Assembly: GCA_010202465.1 (NCBI GenBank)
Contig: CP047919.1
Location: forward strand, 620,001 to 684,000
Source of the DNA: Candidatus Saccharibacteria bacterium oral taxon 488
GTDB taxonomy: Bacteria > Patescibacteriota > Saccharimonadia > Saccharimonadales > Saccharimonadaceae
Direction of reading: 5' to 3'
Length of the DNA: 64,000 nt
Below the pieces are notes generated by a model that ran no database searches, was not told where the DNA came from, and saw nothing but the letters and a program-made list of their open reading frames with translations. Positions 1 through 11,269 of the stretch are shown in pieces; within the stretch, counting starts at the first letter, position 1, and each line of letters opens with the position of its first letter. The position numbers and the translations under genes were made by a program.

Positions 1-2123
1 TAGGTCGCCGGGTTGGAGCGCGGTGTGCGGCCAATTGGTGACTGATCAATGACGATGGCTTTGTCTAGCTGCTTGATACCCTCAATTTTATCGTGTGCCC
101 CTGGCACATCACTGGCTCGATTGAGCCGTGCTGCTAATTCCTTGGCAACAATATCATTAACCAACGTCGACTTACCGCTACCTGAGACACCTGACACCAC
201 TGTTATCAGGCCCAAGGGGAACGCCACGTCGATATGCTTCAAATTATTCTCACGAGCGCCGCGGACGATCAGCTGGCGGCCGGCATCAACCTGGCGGCGA
301 TGTTTTGGTACGGCAATTTTTTCTGCACCCGACAGATACCGGCCAGTCACGCTATCTGCACATTTGGCTACCTCTTCAGGAGAACCCAGTGCCACCACCG
401 AGCCGCCATGCACACCAGCGCCTGGGCCCATATCAATCAAAAAGTCACTCTGGCGAATGGTATCTTCGTCATGCTCGACTACCAGCACTGTATTACCGAG
501 GTCGCGCAGACGCTTCAGGGTAGCAATCAGCCGATCATTATCGCGCTGATGTAGGCCAATTGATGGCTCATCCAGCACATACAGCACACCCTGCAGGCCG
601 CTACCAATTTGTGTCGCCAGCCGAATTCGCTGCGCCTCGCCACCGCTTAGTGTATTAGCCGCGCGCCCTAACTCCAAATAGTTCAGCCCGACATTACTCA
701 TAAAGCCGAGGCGGGCGGTAATCTCTTTCAAAATAAGCCGCGCGATCATTGCCTGCTGATCGTTTAATGTTAACTTGTGAGTGAACAAATCAAGCGCGTC
801 ATCAACGCCAAGATCGCAAATATCCATAATATTCAGACCCTGCACCGCTACCGCCAGGACAACCGGCTTCAGCCGCGCACCGCCGCAAACATAACAATCC
901 CGCTGGCGCATAAACCGCTCAATGTCCTTACGCATAAATTCGCTATCGGTTTCTTTCCAGCGCCGCTCCAAATTGGGAATCACTCCTTCATAGGTTGTAT
1001 CGTAATGCCGCCCATTGCCAAGCTGTACTGGATATTTCTGATCGCCCGTACCGTAGAGTACCTTCTGGCGCGCCTCATCAGACAACTGCCCGACCGGTGT
1101 CCGGATACTGAAACCATGCGCCTCGGCTACCGCCGAAATCTTGCGCATGTAAAAGTTATCGACATTGATCCGGTTGTATGGCCGAATCGCACCCTCGGCA
1201 ATCGTCAGATTCTCATTCAGTACTAAATTAGGATCGACCTCCAGCCGGCTACCTAGTCCAGTACAGCTCGGACAGGCCCCTTGCGGTGCATTAAAACTAA
1301 ATAGACGCGGCTCAAGCTCTGGAATCTCCTCATCCGGATGATCAACACAGGCATAACGCTGCGAAAACGTCTTTAATTCATCCGTATCAGCATCCAACAC
1401 CTCAACCACGCCCTGGCCAAGCTCCAGTGCCTGCTCGACGCTCTGGCTCAACCGGCTAGTCAGGTCATTGTTCACCACTAGGCGATCAACCACTAACTCA
1501 ACGCTGTGCTTGTAGCTTTTCTGTAACTGCGGAAACTCATCCAGCGCATACACCACGCCATCCACGCGCACCCGGGCGTAACCTAACCGCCGATACTGCT
1601 CTGGAATATGCGCAAATTCACCCTTCTTATTTTTGACAATTGGTGCGAGCAGCAGCAATCGCTTACCCTCATATTGCTTGGCGATCTCCTGAATGATCGC
1701 CTCGGCTGTACGGCGCGACACTGGTTTATGGCAGCGCGTGCCGTCTGGCCTAAGAGCCGGACAATGTGGTGTACCAATCCGCGCAAATAGGAGGCGCAAA
1801 TAATCATAAATCTCAGTTACCGTTGCCACAGTCGAGCGCGGATTGCGGCTGGTTGATTTTTGGTCAATTGAGATTGCCGGACTCAACCCCTCGATGCTAT
1901 CAACATCCGGTTTATCCATAATGCCTAAAAATTGCCGCGCATAACTCGACAGACTTTCAACATAGCGGCGCTGCCCCTCGGCGTAAATCGTATCAAACGC
2001 TAGCGACGACTTACCACTGCCACTGAGACCAGTGATCACCACTAATTTATCGCGCGGGATCTCCACGTCAATGTTTTTCAGATTATGTTCACGAGCGCCC
2101 TTGACGCGAATTACCTCTGGCAT
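1..2123 (-). CDS. uvrA: UvrABC excinuclease subunit A, partial
   Basis: DNA damage sensor of nucleotide excision repair, a duplicated ABC ATPase. The minus-strand reading frame opens at ATG 2123 ([15 protein letters not shown]) and runs unbroken to the window edge, giving about 707 of the roughly 940 residues usual for UvrA. Visible marks are the first Walker A (GLSGSGKSS), the CxxC zinc-finger pairs (CPSCTGLG and CYVCGGARL), the ABC signature LSGGEAQR, Walker [10 protein letters not shown], and a second Walker A (GVSGSGKST) near base 170. A -10 box TATAAT (minus strand, 2138-2133) lies 9 nt before the ATG, so the mRNA has almost no leader. The C-terminal ATPase half is missing only because the window ends. 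Confidence 0.97.
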   Translation of the reverse strand, partial: MPEVIRVKGAREHNLKNIDVEIPRDKLVVITGLSGSGKSSLAFDTIYAEGQRRYVESLSSYARQFLGIMDKPDVDSIEGLSPAISIDQKSTSRNPRSTVATVTEIYDYLRLLFARIGTPHCPALRPDGTRCHKPVSRRTAEAIIQEIAKQYEGKRLLLLAPIVKNKKGEFAHIPEQYRRLGYARVRVDGVVYALDEFPQLQKSYKHSVELVVDRLVVNNDLTSRLSQSVEQALELGQGVVEVLDADTDELKTFSQRYACVDHPDEEIPELEPRLFSFNAPQGACPSCTGLGSRLEVDPNLVLNENLTIAEGAIRPYNRINVDNFYMRKISAVAEAHGFSIRTPVGQLSDEARQKVLYGTGDQKYPVQLGNGRHYDTTYEGVIPNLERRWKETDSEFMRKDIERFMRQRDCYVCGGARLKPVVLAVAVQGLNIMDICDLGVDDALDLFTHKLTLNDQQAMIARLILKEITARLGFMSNVGLNYLELGRAANTLSGGEAQRIRLATQIGSGLQGVLYVLDEPSIGLHQRDNDRLIATLKRLRDLGNTVLVVEHDEDTIRQSDFLIDMGPGAGVHGGSVVALGSPEEVAKCADSVTGRYLSGAEKIAVPKHRRQVDAGRQLIVRGARENNLKHIDVAFPLGLITVVSGVSGSGKSTLVNDIVAKELAARLNRASDVPGAHDKIEGIKQLDKAIVIDQSPIGRTPRSNPAT

Positions 2124-2270
2124 ATCTGGTCTATTATACCGAATAGACGTTCATTTTTCCAGTTGCAGTGGGCGAGATAATTTCCCCTGGCACCACACTA
2201 TAAATGTATTTATAAAAACATATTAAGCTTATGATTGCAAATATAATAATCGGCTGTTATAGTAAAACAC

Positions 2271-2690
2271 ATGAAGAGGTTTGTGATCATCTGTGGAATT
2301 GCCGTTGCCGTCGCAACCTTATTTTACCTGACCCGCGAGGAGTGGTTTTCATTCGTGGTTATCGGCAGACTTCCGTTCACCGGTATCATTCTGCCAGCGG
2401 CTGTGATGATGGGTTTTTGGATGATCATTGTGCCGGTATGTATTATCTGGGCAAAATCGATTAGTGCTGCATTTTGGAGCAGCATCGAGATGCTCGGAAA
2501 GTTTGATCAGCGTCGCATCAATCGACAATTCCGTCTAGCAGCAAATTCTCGTCACGCGACAGTACAGCATGTCAGTCTGGCTATGGTTGCAACATGGCTC
2601 GTCATAACGCAACGCCATCTAGCGCAAGCCGATGCCGCTCCCAAGGTTGACGACCAATCTACAGCACGATTGGCCGTCGCAACAAATTAA
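2271..2690 (+). CDS. Small membrane protein, unknown function
   Basis: The product is 139 residues and I do not recognise it. There are two hydrophobic segments near the N-terminus (about residues 3-20 and 36-62), then a basic amphipathic stretch and a polar tail. The start is supported by a -10 box TATAGT at 2258-2263, seven nt before the ATG, the leaderless arrangement common in this window. It is convergent with the decaying ABC permease at 2710-4838. No motif suggests an activity. Confidence 0.55.
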   Translation: MKRFVIICGIAVAVATLFYLTREEWFSFVVIGRLPFTGIILPAAVMMGFWMIIVPVCIIWAKSISAAFWSSIEMLGKFDQRRINRQFRLAANSRHATVQHVSLAMVATWLVITQRHLAQADAAPKVDDQSTARLAVATN

Positions 2691-2709
2691 AGATATCAGC
2701 CCACACCGC

Positions 2710-4838
2710 TTACTCAGTCTGATTTGCTTCTGGTGATGTCAGCTTCTTGATCATTGGCAATATGATATAGATACCGACAATGGCCATTGCTAATCCAGCG
2801 CCAACAATCAGGCAATATAATGGTGTGATAACTGGCTTTAGCGAGGTTGGAAGAATACTAATAAATACCAAGCCCATCCACACACCGATAGCACACGAGA
2901 GTAGGGAGACACTCACCAACGGCACTAATGACTCAAAGCCGATAAGGCGCTTTAGTTGACTGAGTTTCATCCCACCTAGTCGCAACGTAAACAGTGATCT
3001 CCGTCGCTCCAAGAGTCCACCAATCGTCGATACAATTAAACTTGCCACAGCGACAAACAGTGTCACGCCCATACCAACATAGGCAAGATCAGCGAAGTTT
3101 TTGATGACTGGATTAATGGCTGGCCGTTTAGCATCAGTACCACTAACGATCCACATTGGATTGGCTGACTGTAGCCGCTCGCCAACTAGGCCTCGTAACT
3201 GATCAACATCAACTGCATTTTGTAGAGTTACGAGATAATTAACGTTACCCTTTGTCTCAACAGTATCCATCAATGTCACCGACTTCGTAACTGGCGCATC
3301 AAAATTAATGAGTGCAAATTGATCTGGACGAGCACCACTTGGGCACGTATGCTCAGTGTATGATGCTAAATCGCTACACCGCATAGCGTGGCCTTTTTCG
3401 AGAGGATATACTGCTGCACTATTTACGATATATTGCTGCCTATTAAGCATTTGCTGCATTGACTGCGGCAGTGAATCACCGATAATTATCGCGGTATTAC
3501 CCTTCAGCTGTGAGTAGCCATTATTATTAACTGATGATGCGCTCAGCATTTCAATGCCACTAACTGCCGTTAGATAAAAACTCCCTGCAGATAGTGCCAA
3601 GACGACGCCACTGACGCTGCGAAATACAGCCCGTGAATGTACCGCAATGCGCTTACTTGCGATCAACACCAAACCGCTGCGTGCCCACCGAGCACACCAT
3701 CGTGCGATACAATTCGTCAGCCAACCACCGGCCAATACCAGGCCAAACATAACAAGCATCACTCCCGCTGCGAGCACCATCATTGCTCCTAATGAACTAT
3801 CTGCTTGCTCATGAAGCCACTGATGTCCCGCAGGGGTTGAGGCCCAGGCAAAGATACCAAGACCTATTGCTAGTGGCAGTACTCGCCAAATGCGCAACTT
3901 CTTTACTTTTTCTTGTGTCCGGGCTACGCCAAGCGGTGAAATCTGTGCTCGCCGCATCCGCCGCCAGCTCACACCAATAGTTAACGCCAGTGTCAATGCA
4001 ATGATTAACAGATACTGTAGCCAGGTTAGCTGCAAATCGGCCGGCCAGAATCGTACACCACCCATCTCAAAATTCTGTAGCGGTGCTTGAAACAGCCAAA
4101 ACGCTACGAGACCGATAACAACTCCGACAATTGAGGCTATGAGTGACTCGAGGAGAATCACGCGTGTCACTTGCTTTTTTGTGGCGCCAATCAACCGCAA
4201 GGCTGCATAGCGTTTCTCACGCTGTACGCCACCTAATTGTTTGGCGATGACCAGCCGTTGCATCAGTTTAGTATATATCGGTAAAGTATGATGATTGCCC
4301 ACGAGACTGAGCAACCTTATCCGTGGCGGCAACTTCCTCAGTACTCACCCCTCGAATAAGCATCAGTGCGTCTGGACTTTGTAGGTACGCATCAGGGATC
4401 GTACCAAGATACTTTGTATGCTTGCCAAATCTATCAATAATCTTATCCTCGGGATGCTGGGCGACCCTCTCGGCCAGAGCTTTTGACATATAATATTCAC
4501 CAGATGCTGGTGTTGGTAATTGAGCAAGCTGGACCGACCCTTCTACGCCATAGAGTGACAGTACATCAATTTTTTTATCGCGCCATTTCGTCAAATTACC
4601 TAGCTGTACGTTTGACGCCTTTAGCGGCTTGACGGTGGTGTCTCGTTGTCGCTGCTGCGGTGCAGCATTCTTTAGCCGTATTAATAATCGCACGGTCGGT
4701 CCGTTTCAGTAGACCGTTTACACCGGCTACAAAATAACAAACCAACACTATACCAAGTGCGATAGCTGCCGATGTCAGCACGAGGCGGGCCATTGATTGG
4801 CGACCAGATTTACGAAGAAGCATCCAACTAATGCTCAT
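2710..4838 (-). pseudogene. ABC transporter permease (MacB/FtsX type), two frameshifts
   Basis: Membrane subunit of a MacB/LolC-like ABC exporter, encoded just after its ATPase (its ATG at 4838 abuts the ATPase stop). The reading is split over three frames: an N-terminal TM piece from 4838, a middle extracytoplasmic piece (about 4690-4268), and a long C-terminal piece with the FtsX core (RYAALRLIGATKKQV, then several TM segments). Homology joins neatly if one base is dropped near 4671-4675 (an AAA run on the coding strand) and one near 4270-4290. Combined length is about 708 residues, normal for the family. The upstream regulator is also broken, so I infer loss of function rather than sequencing error alone. 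Confidence 0.8.
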
Positions 4839-5554
4839 TATATAACCCTCCTGCTATGAGCATCAGAGCTCACTGATTGTACATGTCCAGCGCTTGCAAT
4901 TTGACCATCACGAACAATGATCTCACGGTCTGCATACGCAGCAATCGTCGGTTCATGGGTCACCATGATAACCGTTGTTCCATGCTCTTTAGCGGTTGCA
5001 ATAAATAACTCCGTAATCTTCTCCGAGTTAAGGCTATCCAACGATCCGGTTGGCTCGTCGGCAAACAGTACGGTTGGATTGGTCACCATAGCACGAGCAA
5101 TCGCTACACGTTGCATCTGACCACCCGATAATTCACCAAGCATGCTGCCAGCCTTGTCGCTGAGTCCGACCGCTTTGAGCCAGTGCTCAGCTTGCTTGTA
5201 AGCCTCCTGTCGCTTAGCACCATTGAGCAGCAGAGGCAGGGCTACATTATCGAGACTGGTCAATTCTGGCACGAGCTGTCCAAACTGAAAAACGAAACCA
5301 AAGCGAGTCCGCCGCAAGATACTACGTTTATCATCATTCATTGCATCAATACGGTGACCATCAAAATGAATCTCGCCACTATCAACACCGATAACCGCTG
5401 CTAGACTGTGCAATAATGTTGATTTGCCCGAGCCACTTGGCCCCATAATTGCTAGCACCTCGCCGGCCATAACATCAAGCGATACACCACGCAGCGCTTG
5501 CGCCTGTCCAAATGATTTCTTGATATTCCTCGCACTAATAATTGGCTTGCCCAT
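4838..5554 (-). CDS. ABC transporter ATP-binding protein (MacB/LolD family)
   Basis: Cytoplasmic ATPase that would power the adjacent MacB/FtsX-type permease. The product is 238 residues with Walker A GPSGSGKST (about residue 39), Q-loop, signature LSGGQMQRVAIARA, Walker B VLFADEPTGSLD and the switch histidine in VMVTHEP; the EPTGSLDS pattern is typical of the MacB/LolD/FtsE branch. The start ATG 5554 has a strong AAAGGAGG ribosome-binding site and lies inside the 3' end of the padR remnant. This is the only intact gene of the three-gene locus, so its partner and regulator are probably lost. Confidence 0.93.
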   Translation of the reverse strand: MGKPIISARNIKKSFGQAQALRGVSLDVMAGEVLAIMGPSGSGKSTLLHSLAAVIGVDSGEIHFDGHRIDAMNDDKRSILRRTRFGFVFQFGQLVPELTSLDNVALPLLLNGAKRQEAYKQAEHWLKAVGLSDKAGSMLGELSGGQMQRVAIARAMVTNPTVLFADEPTGSLDSLNSEKITELFIATAKEHGTTVIMVTHEPTIAAYADREIIVRDGQIASAGHVQSVSSDAHSRRVI

Positions 5555-6076
5555 GTAATAATTCCTCCTTTAACTTTGTTAGGCGTGAGATAGTCAGTTC
5601 AATCCATCGTAAATCTGCCTCCAAATGAAATAACGCATGATCAATCAATAGCATATTTGACAAGTCACTATCGCGCCGCTGAACAGTCAGCTCACGCATG
5701 CGTTGGATATGTGCGGTACGCTGATTATCGAGGTATGGTGCAGCGTCTCCCTCCTTGAGAATGGCGAGTACCGACTTAATGTACATCGTTGCCTGTAGTT
5801 GGGGTGATGGTGCTTCAGGAGTCTCCAACCATGCTTGTAGCTCATAATGTCCTTTTTAGTGATAGCATAACGAACTCTGTCTGGACCACCTGAGGTGCCA
5901 GTATCGACAATTTCTTTAACCTTGCCATCATGTTTTGACCGCGCCAATATTGAATATACCTACCCGGCTAGAATTGGCTTATCTTTACCAAAGTAGTCAT
6001 CGTACTTCTTCTTTAACTCATATCCATAGTTTGATCCTTACGCTAAAAACCCAAGAAGTGTGTACTGTGCATTCAT
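5535..6076 (-). pseudogene. PadR-family transcriptional regulator, degenerate
   Basis: Reading from ATG 6076 gives a clear PadR winged-helix start (MNAQYTLLGFLA) interrupted by TAA at 6040-6038, then GSNYGYELKKKY, then TAG at 5963-5961 where the family has Gln (LAG[Q]VYSIL), then the wing region KVKEIVDTGTSGGPDRVRYAIT. A one-base loss in the A/G run at about 5851-5857 moves the rest (GHYELQAWLETPEAP plus the C-terminal dimerisation helices) into another frame, ending at 5535. PadR proteins commonly repress the exporter genes beside them. The promoter is intact: -10 TATAGT lies 6 nt before the ATG, with -35 TTGCGA 17 bp further upstream. Three independent lesions make this a real pseudogene. 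Confidence 0.88.
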
Positions 6077-6125
6077 ACTCTTACTATACACCACGTGACT
6101 AGCTATCGCAAGGGTTATTATAAAC

Positions 6126-7070
6126 TTAGTGTATAGTTGTCTTATAGCGCTGAACAGCCGGATTATATGCCTGCCATGCCGGCATCAAAACCCCTAACCG
6201 CCTGCCGTCAGCCAATACTTCATCATACCCAGCTAGCCATTCGTTAAATCCGTGCTTCATATGACCCGTTACCATATCGACTACATCGGGCTGTTGAAGT
6301 GCATGCCGCATTATTGCAGTAGCTACCCTTAGCGGCATCATTGATAGTACATTGAAAGGGAAAACTCGCCACACCGCAACACCTTGGTGACGACATAGAG
6401 ACATACCGTCACGAAGTGCCATAATTAGCTGACGAATCGCCCCTGGATCATGCGTTAATGCCGAAAAACTGCCACTACTAGCTATGGCGCCAGCAGTTGC
6501 TGATTGCTGGAGATAATGAACTTTCATCCAATCAAGCAGACGAGCATCATAGCTGCTCGCTACCCCAGCTTCTTTTAAGTGCTGCATGAATAACTTTGCT
6601 CCCGCCCTTGCACCACCAACCCGCGTCGGTGTTGGAAATATAATAACCTTCACGCCATTATTATCTCGCCCACCGCCAATACTGGAAGGGAAGGCAATAA
6701 AATAATCATCAGGCGATATATATTGATCAACCTCACTGGCCAGATTCCAATTATTTTGCATAAATCCAATCCACCTAGCCTTCGGCTGATACTTTGCTAG
6801 TATCGGCAGTACCGATTGAAGTTGACAGCGATTAACCGTTACTAATATAACGTCGTAATAACCTACTGGCGATGTGACACACTGTGGGTAAAATACCGTC
6901 GACTGATACGTATTGTCACGCTGACGCAAATCCTTTATAGCAAGTGGCACGCCTTGCGACACCTCTTCATACCGCTCAGGCAATACGAGCACATCCACAT
7001 CATGGTGTACCGCTAATAAATGTGCATACGTCAGACCGATTGTTCCCGCACCATAAATTAAGTACCGCAT
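6126..7070 (-). CDS. Ketopantoate reductase-like NAD(P)-binding protein (ApbA/PanE family)
   Basis: The product is 314 residues with an N-terminal Rossmann motif (YGAGTIG, residues 5-11) as in PanE/ApbA reductases, a middle stretch NNWNLASEV resembling the family's NG..N region, and a helical C-terminal half. PanE reduces 2-dehydropantoate with NADPH, but sequence identity looks weak and no pantothenate gene is nearby, so the substrate is unknown. It begins one base after the sbcB stop and is probably co-transcribed and translationally coupled with sbcB. Confidence 0.7.
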   Translation of the reverse strand: MRYLIYGAGTIGLTYAHLLAVHHDVDVLVLPERYEEVSQGVPLAIKDLRQRDNTYQSTVFYPQCVTSPVGYYDVILVTVNRCQLQSVLPILAKYQPKARWIGFMQNNWNLASEVDQYISPDDYFIAFPSSIGGGRDNNGVKVIIFPTPTRVGGARAGAKLFMQHLKEAGVASSYDARLLDWMKVHYLQQSATAGAIASSGSFSALTHDPGAIRQLIMALRDGMSLCRHQGVAVWRVFPFNVLSMMPLRVATAIMRHALQQPDVVDMVTGHMKHGFNEWLAGYDEVLADGRRLGVLMPAWQAYNPAVQRYKTTIH

Positions 7071-7071
7071 C

Positions 7072-8487
7072 TTAGTCCTCAGTGGGCAGTATCGCCTCCG
7101 CCCATAGCTGTAATTCCTGCAAGATAAACTGCTGCTCGTCAGTCGCTGTCGGCGCCAACCGCTGTAGAGACGCCATAAACTGCGGTAGCTGCGCCTGCAG
7201 ATGCTGAGCCCGCCATGCTTCCCATTGCACTAAATCATCTTCGCTGAGCGAGCGCGGAAAGTTGCGCGCTTTGTAGTGCAGCAGTAGTGACGCCAGCCGC
7301 TCGTCCTGGAATTCTGGATGAAAATCAGCCAGCTCGCGCTCATCAGCATTACGCACCGCTTCGACACGGATACGATCGCGGTCATGCAAAAAGCCATCGT
7401 ACAGTTGTGCTTCTGGATCGGGCATCTTTTTGAAGGCTGGTTTATTTTCAAAAATACTGCGCAATTTTTCGGCAAAATCTGGGTGATTCAGCAAAATATT
7501 TTGATGCTGTTGGATAATTTCTGTGCTAAGCGAAATTTTCTGCCAGCCATCGCCCTGCTCCAGCACACCCAGCGGTGCCACCGCCGGACAGCGATTGTAC
7601 TGCAGCTCTTTGACTGGCAATTTGACGAAATCCTCAGCCTGCCGCTCCTCCCACGACGCAAAGATTTTCTTTGTTAATTCCTCCGCACTCAGCCCAACAA
7701 ACGGTATCGGATCATACCGCAAGTCATAGACGACCACACCGCCGTTTCGACTGGTCGTCAGTGGAAAGGCCACCGTGGTTTTGGCGAACTCTTTGTCGTA
7801 ACGCCCGCTGGCGTAAACAAACGGTTTTTTGTCATCCACGTTGACCAGCTGTTGGACTGCTTTTTTGTCACGCATTTTTAGCAAGTAATCATACAGCTGT
7901 GGCTGCTTTTGCTTAATCAATTTCGTCACGGCAATCAGCGCTGTCACGTCCGCTAGAGCGTCGTGAGCATTCTCATGCGCAATACCGTTGGCGCTAGTGA
8001 TCAATTCCAGGCGGTTGCTTGGCTCACCCTTGTCATCAAGCGGCCACTCGATTCCCTCCGGCCTCAGTGCCCTAGTCAGCCGAACTACATCCAGCAAATC
8101 CCAACGCGAGCGACCGCCTTTCCAGCTCCACTCGTACGGATCATGAAAATTACGCCACAACAAATGACGAATAAATTCGTCGTCAAACCGAATATTATTG
8201 AAGCCAACCGCGATGGTGTCCGGCGTAAAAATCTCCTCGCTCAACATCCGGGCAAACTGCGCCTCGGTGTAACCTTCTTCAACCGTTTTTTGCGGTGTGA
8301 TGCCAGTCACCATTAGTGCATCAGGACTCGGCAACGTATCATCATTCAGCGTCACCAATAGATTATACGGCTCACCAATCGGCTCGAGATTCATGTCCGT
8401 CCGCTGCCCAGCAAACTGCATGATGCGGTCTTGCCGTGGATTTAATCCACTCGTCTCGAGGTCGTAGAAGAAAAATGTTTGCGCCAT
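7072..8487 (-). CDS. sbcB: Exodeoxyribonuclease I
   Basis: A 3'-5' single-strand DNA exonuclease used in mismatch repair and recombination. The product is 471 residues, the usual family length. The DnaQ-like fold shows ExoI FFYDLETSGLNPRQDRIMQF at residues 5-24, ExoII NNIRFDDEF, and ExoIII with HENAHDALADV; the conserved acidic residues and the histidine are present. The SH3-like and C-terminal helical domains follow. The start ATG 8487 has -10 box TATACT exactly 6 nt upstream (8499-8494), implying a leaderless transcript shared with the downstream reductase. Confidence 0.95.
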   Translation of the reverse strand: MAQTFFFYDLETSGLNPRQDRIMQFAGQRTDMNLEPIGEPYNLLVTLNDDTLPSPDALMVTGITPQKTVEEGYTEAQFARMLSEEIFTPDTIAVGFNNIRFDDEFIRHLLWRNFHDPYEWSWKGGRSRWDLLDVVRLTRALRPEGIEWPLDDKGEPSNRLELITSANGIAHENAHDALADVTALIAVTKLIKQKQPQLYDYLLKMRDKKAVQQLVNVDDKKPFVYASGRYDKEFAKTTVAFPLTTSRNGGVVVYDLRYDPIPFVGLSAEELTKKIFASWEERQAEDFVKLPVKELQYNRCPAVAPLGVLEQGDGWQKISLSTEIIQQHQNILLNHPDFAEKLRSIFENKPAFKKMPDPEAQLYDGFLHDRDRIRVEAVRNADERELADFHPEFQDERLASLLLHYKARNFPRSLSEDDLVQWEAWRAQHLQAQLPQFMASLQRLAPTATDEQQFILQELQLWAEAILPTED

Positions 8488-8528
8488 ACCTATAGTATAG
8501 CAAAGCTACGAGATGACACCCAAACCTA

Positions 8529-9857
<1,329 letters not shown>

Positions 9858-9860
9858 TCA

Positions 9861-9893
9861 AAAAGCACCCCCGAGAGATAGCGGAGGCGCTTT
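9861..9893 (-). terminator. Rho-independent terminator of the LysM-CHAP gene
   Basis: On the minus strand, an imperfect hairpin (AAAGCGCCTCCG pairing with CGGGGGTGCTTT) is followed by a T-rich tract. It lies between the CHAP gene stop at 9910 and the obg promoter. Confidence 0.7.
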
Positions 9894-9909
9894 ATTGCCT
9901 TAGAGCATC

Positions 9910-11120
9910 CTAGTGAATAAAGTTATATCGACCAACCTCAGACATCGGGATCGTTCGATGCGTCACGACGTTATACCCAGCGTAATTCATATCGCTAACG
10001 TAGATCGTGCCACCTTCAACCCGCTCGACCATACCGACGTGACCAAGACCACCACCGCCCCATGTTGTCTGGAAGATTGCCCCTGGTGCCGGCGTATGAT
10101 TAACGACAAAACCGGCTGCCCGAGCACTTGCTGCCCACGACGTCGCGTTGCCCCAGAAGCTACCAATTGGTCGACCAAGTGCTGCCCGCCGCTCGTACAC
10201 GTACCATGTACAGTTGCCAAGAGCGTATCGGTTGCCAACTGATGCTCGAGCGTAACCATAGCTGATACCACTGACTGCGCCGCCCGTTGTCCGCCCTGCA
10301 TAGCCCCGACGGCCAGAGCGGGACGCCACGTAACCTGGCTGCTCATTTTCTGGCAATACGCCACCCGGCAGAACAATTCGTGTATCTTTGGCTAGTGCCG
10401 CCCCATTTGCCAAGTCGTTATACAATGCCACTCGTTCAGGATTTGCTTTATACTTTTCTGCCAATTTTTCGACGGTGTCGCCGTCCTTAACAGTGTAGAC
10501 CACGCCGTCAACCATCGGGATAATCAATGTTTTGCCAGCTTCAACCGCATCAGATGTCGTATTGTTCGCCCAGCGCACCGTCTGGGCCGTCACATTAAAC
10601 TTCTTAGCAATCGAGTCAATTGTATCGCCCTGCTTAGTGACATAAGTCTTGATGCCGCGCTGAGCTGATTTCTCAGGCTGGATAATCTGTGGCTTAGAAA
10701 TAACCTCCGTATCACCCTGAGCCAACTCTTTTTTGATTGACAGCGTTGCCGTCGCTTCACGTAAATCACCGGCAGTTGGCAGATTGACCGTCTCAGCCAG
10801 ATCGGTTACCGCATTAGCAGCCGCCAGTTGATCTACTGAAACCTTATTTGTCTCATGTGTCACACCAGTAGACGGTGCGACTGGCTGAGAGGCCGAGACT
10901 GAGCCCTGCTGACTAGCGACGCCACCTGTCTGATAACTTAGTGCCAGAAATGAAATAACTAATAGAAAGATTCCGCCATACGCCGATATTGCGCTTAGCT
11001 TGAGTTTTTTGCCCCGATGGGCAGATGCTTGGTTACGAATAACGCTTCTCCCGTGTCAATGTCTCCATCAACGCTGACTACCGTACTGAGTCTTTCTTCT
11101 CGCACAAGAACAGGATGCAT
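9910..11120 (-). pseudogene. LysM-CHAP cell-wall protein with a frameshift near the N-terminus
   Basis: Cell-wall amidase/endopeptidase-like protein. The in-frame part holds two LysM repeats (TYVTKQGDTIDSIAKKF and YTVKDGDTVEKLAEKY) and a C-terminal CHAP domain with the catalytic Cys in LGNCTWYVYERR and His in GGLGHVGMVE. The same frame continues upstream of the GTG at 10863 through a membrane anchor (IFLLVISFLALSY) to a TGA at 11058 but has no ATG, GTG or TTG start there. The missing cytoplasmic N-terminus (MHPVLVREERLSTVV) lies in another frame from ATG 11120. One lost base, probably a T near 11037-11047 on the coding strand, joins them. It is either a recent mutation or a base-calling error; expression from GTG 10863 would give an unanchored protein without a signal. 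Confidence 0.72.
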
Positions 11121-11239
11121 TGTCGACCTAATAATTAGTTGATATTGCTAAACGATTAGTTTTCCGCATCCGTGCGACCGTTCTGGTAGGCCCGCGCGCT
11201 TACACGGCGTATACCCTGTATGAACGCAAGCTTATTTCC

Positions 11240-11269
11240 ATTATACGCGATCCTCTCATAATTTGTCAA
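11240..11269 (-). promoter_or_regulatory. Sigma-70-type promoter for the LysM-CHAP gene
   Basis: On the minus strand, a consensus -35 TTGACA (11269-11264) and consensus -10 TATAAT (11245-11240) are separated by 18 bp. It overlaps the stop codon of the upstream membrane-protein gene. The transcript would have a leader of about 115 nt before ATG 11120, which is long for this window. Confidence 0.8.

Noticed and set aside
49-549. Plus-strand open frames across 49-2030
   Set aside because: They are antisense shadows of uvrA, whose minus-strand frame is continuous and rich in family motifs.
11121-11239. c-di-AMP (ydaO/yuaA) riboswitch before the LysM-CHAP gene
   Set aside because: The position is right, but I could not find the conserved sequence blocks of that class; kept only as a possible structured leader.
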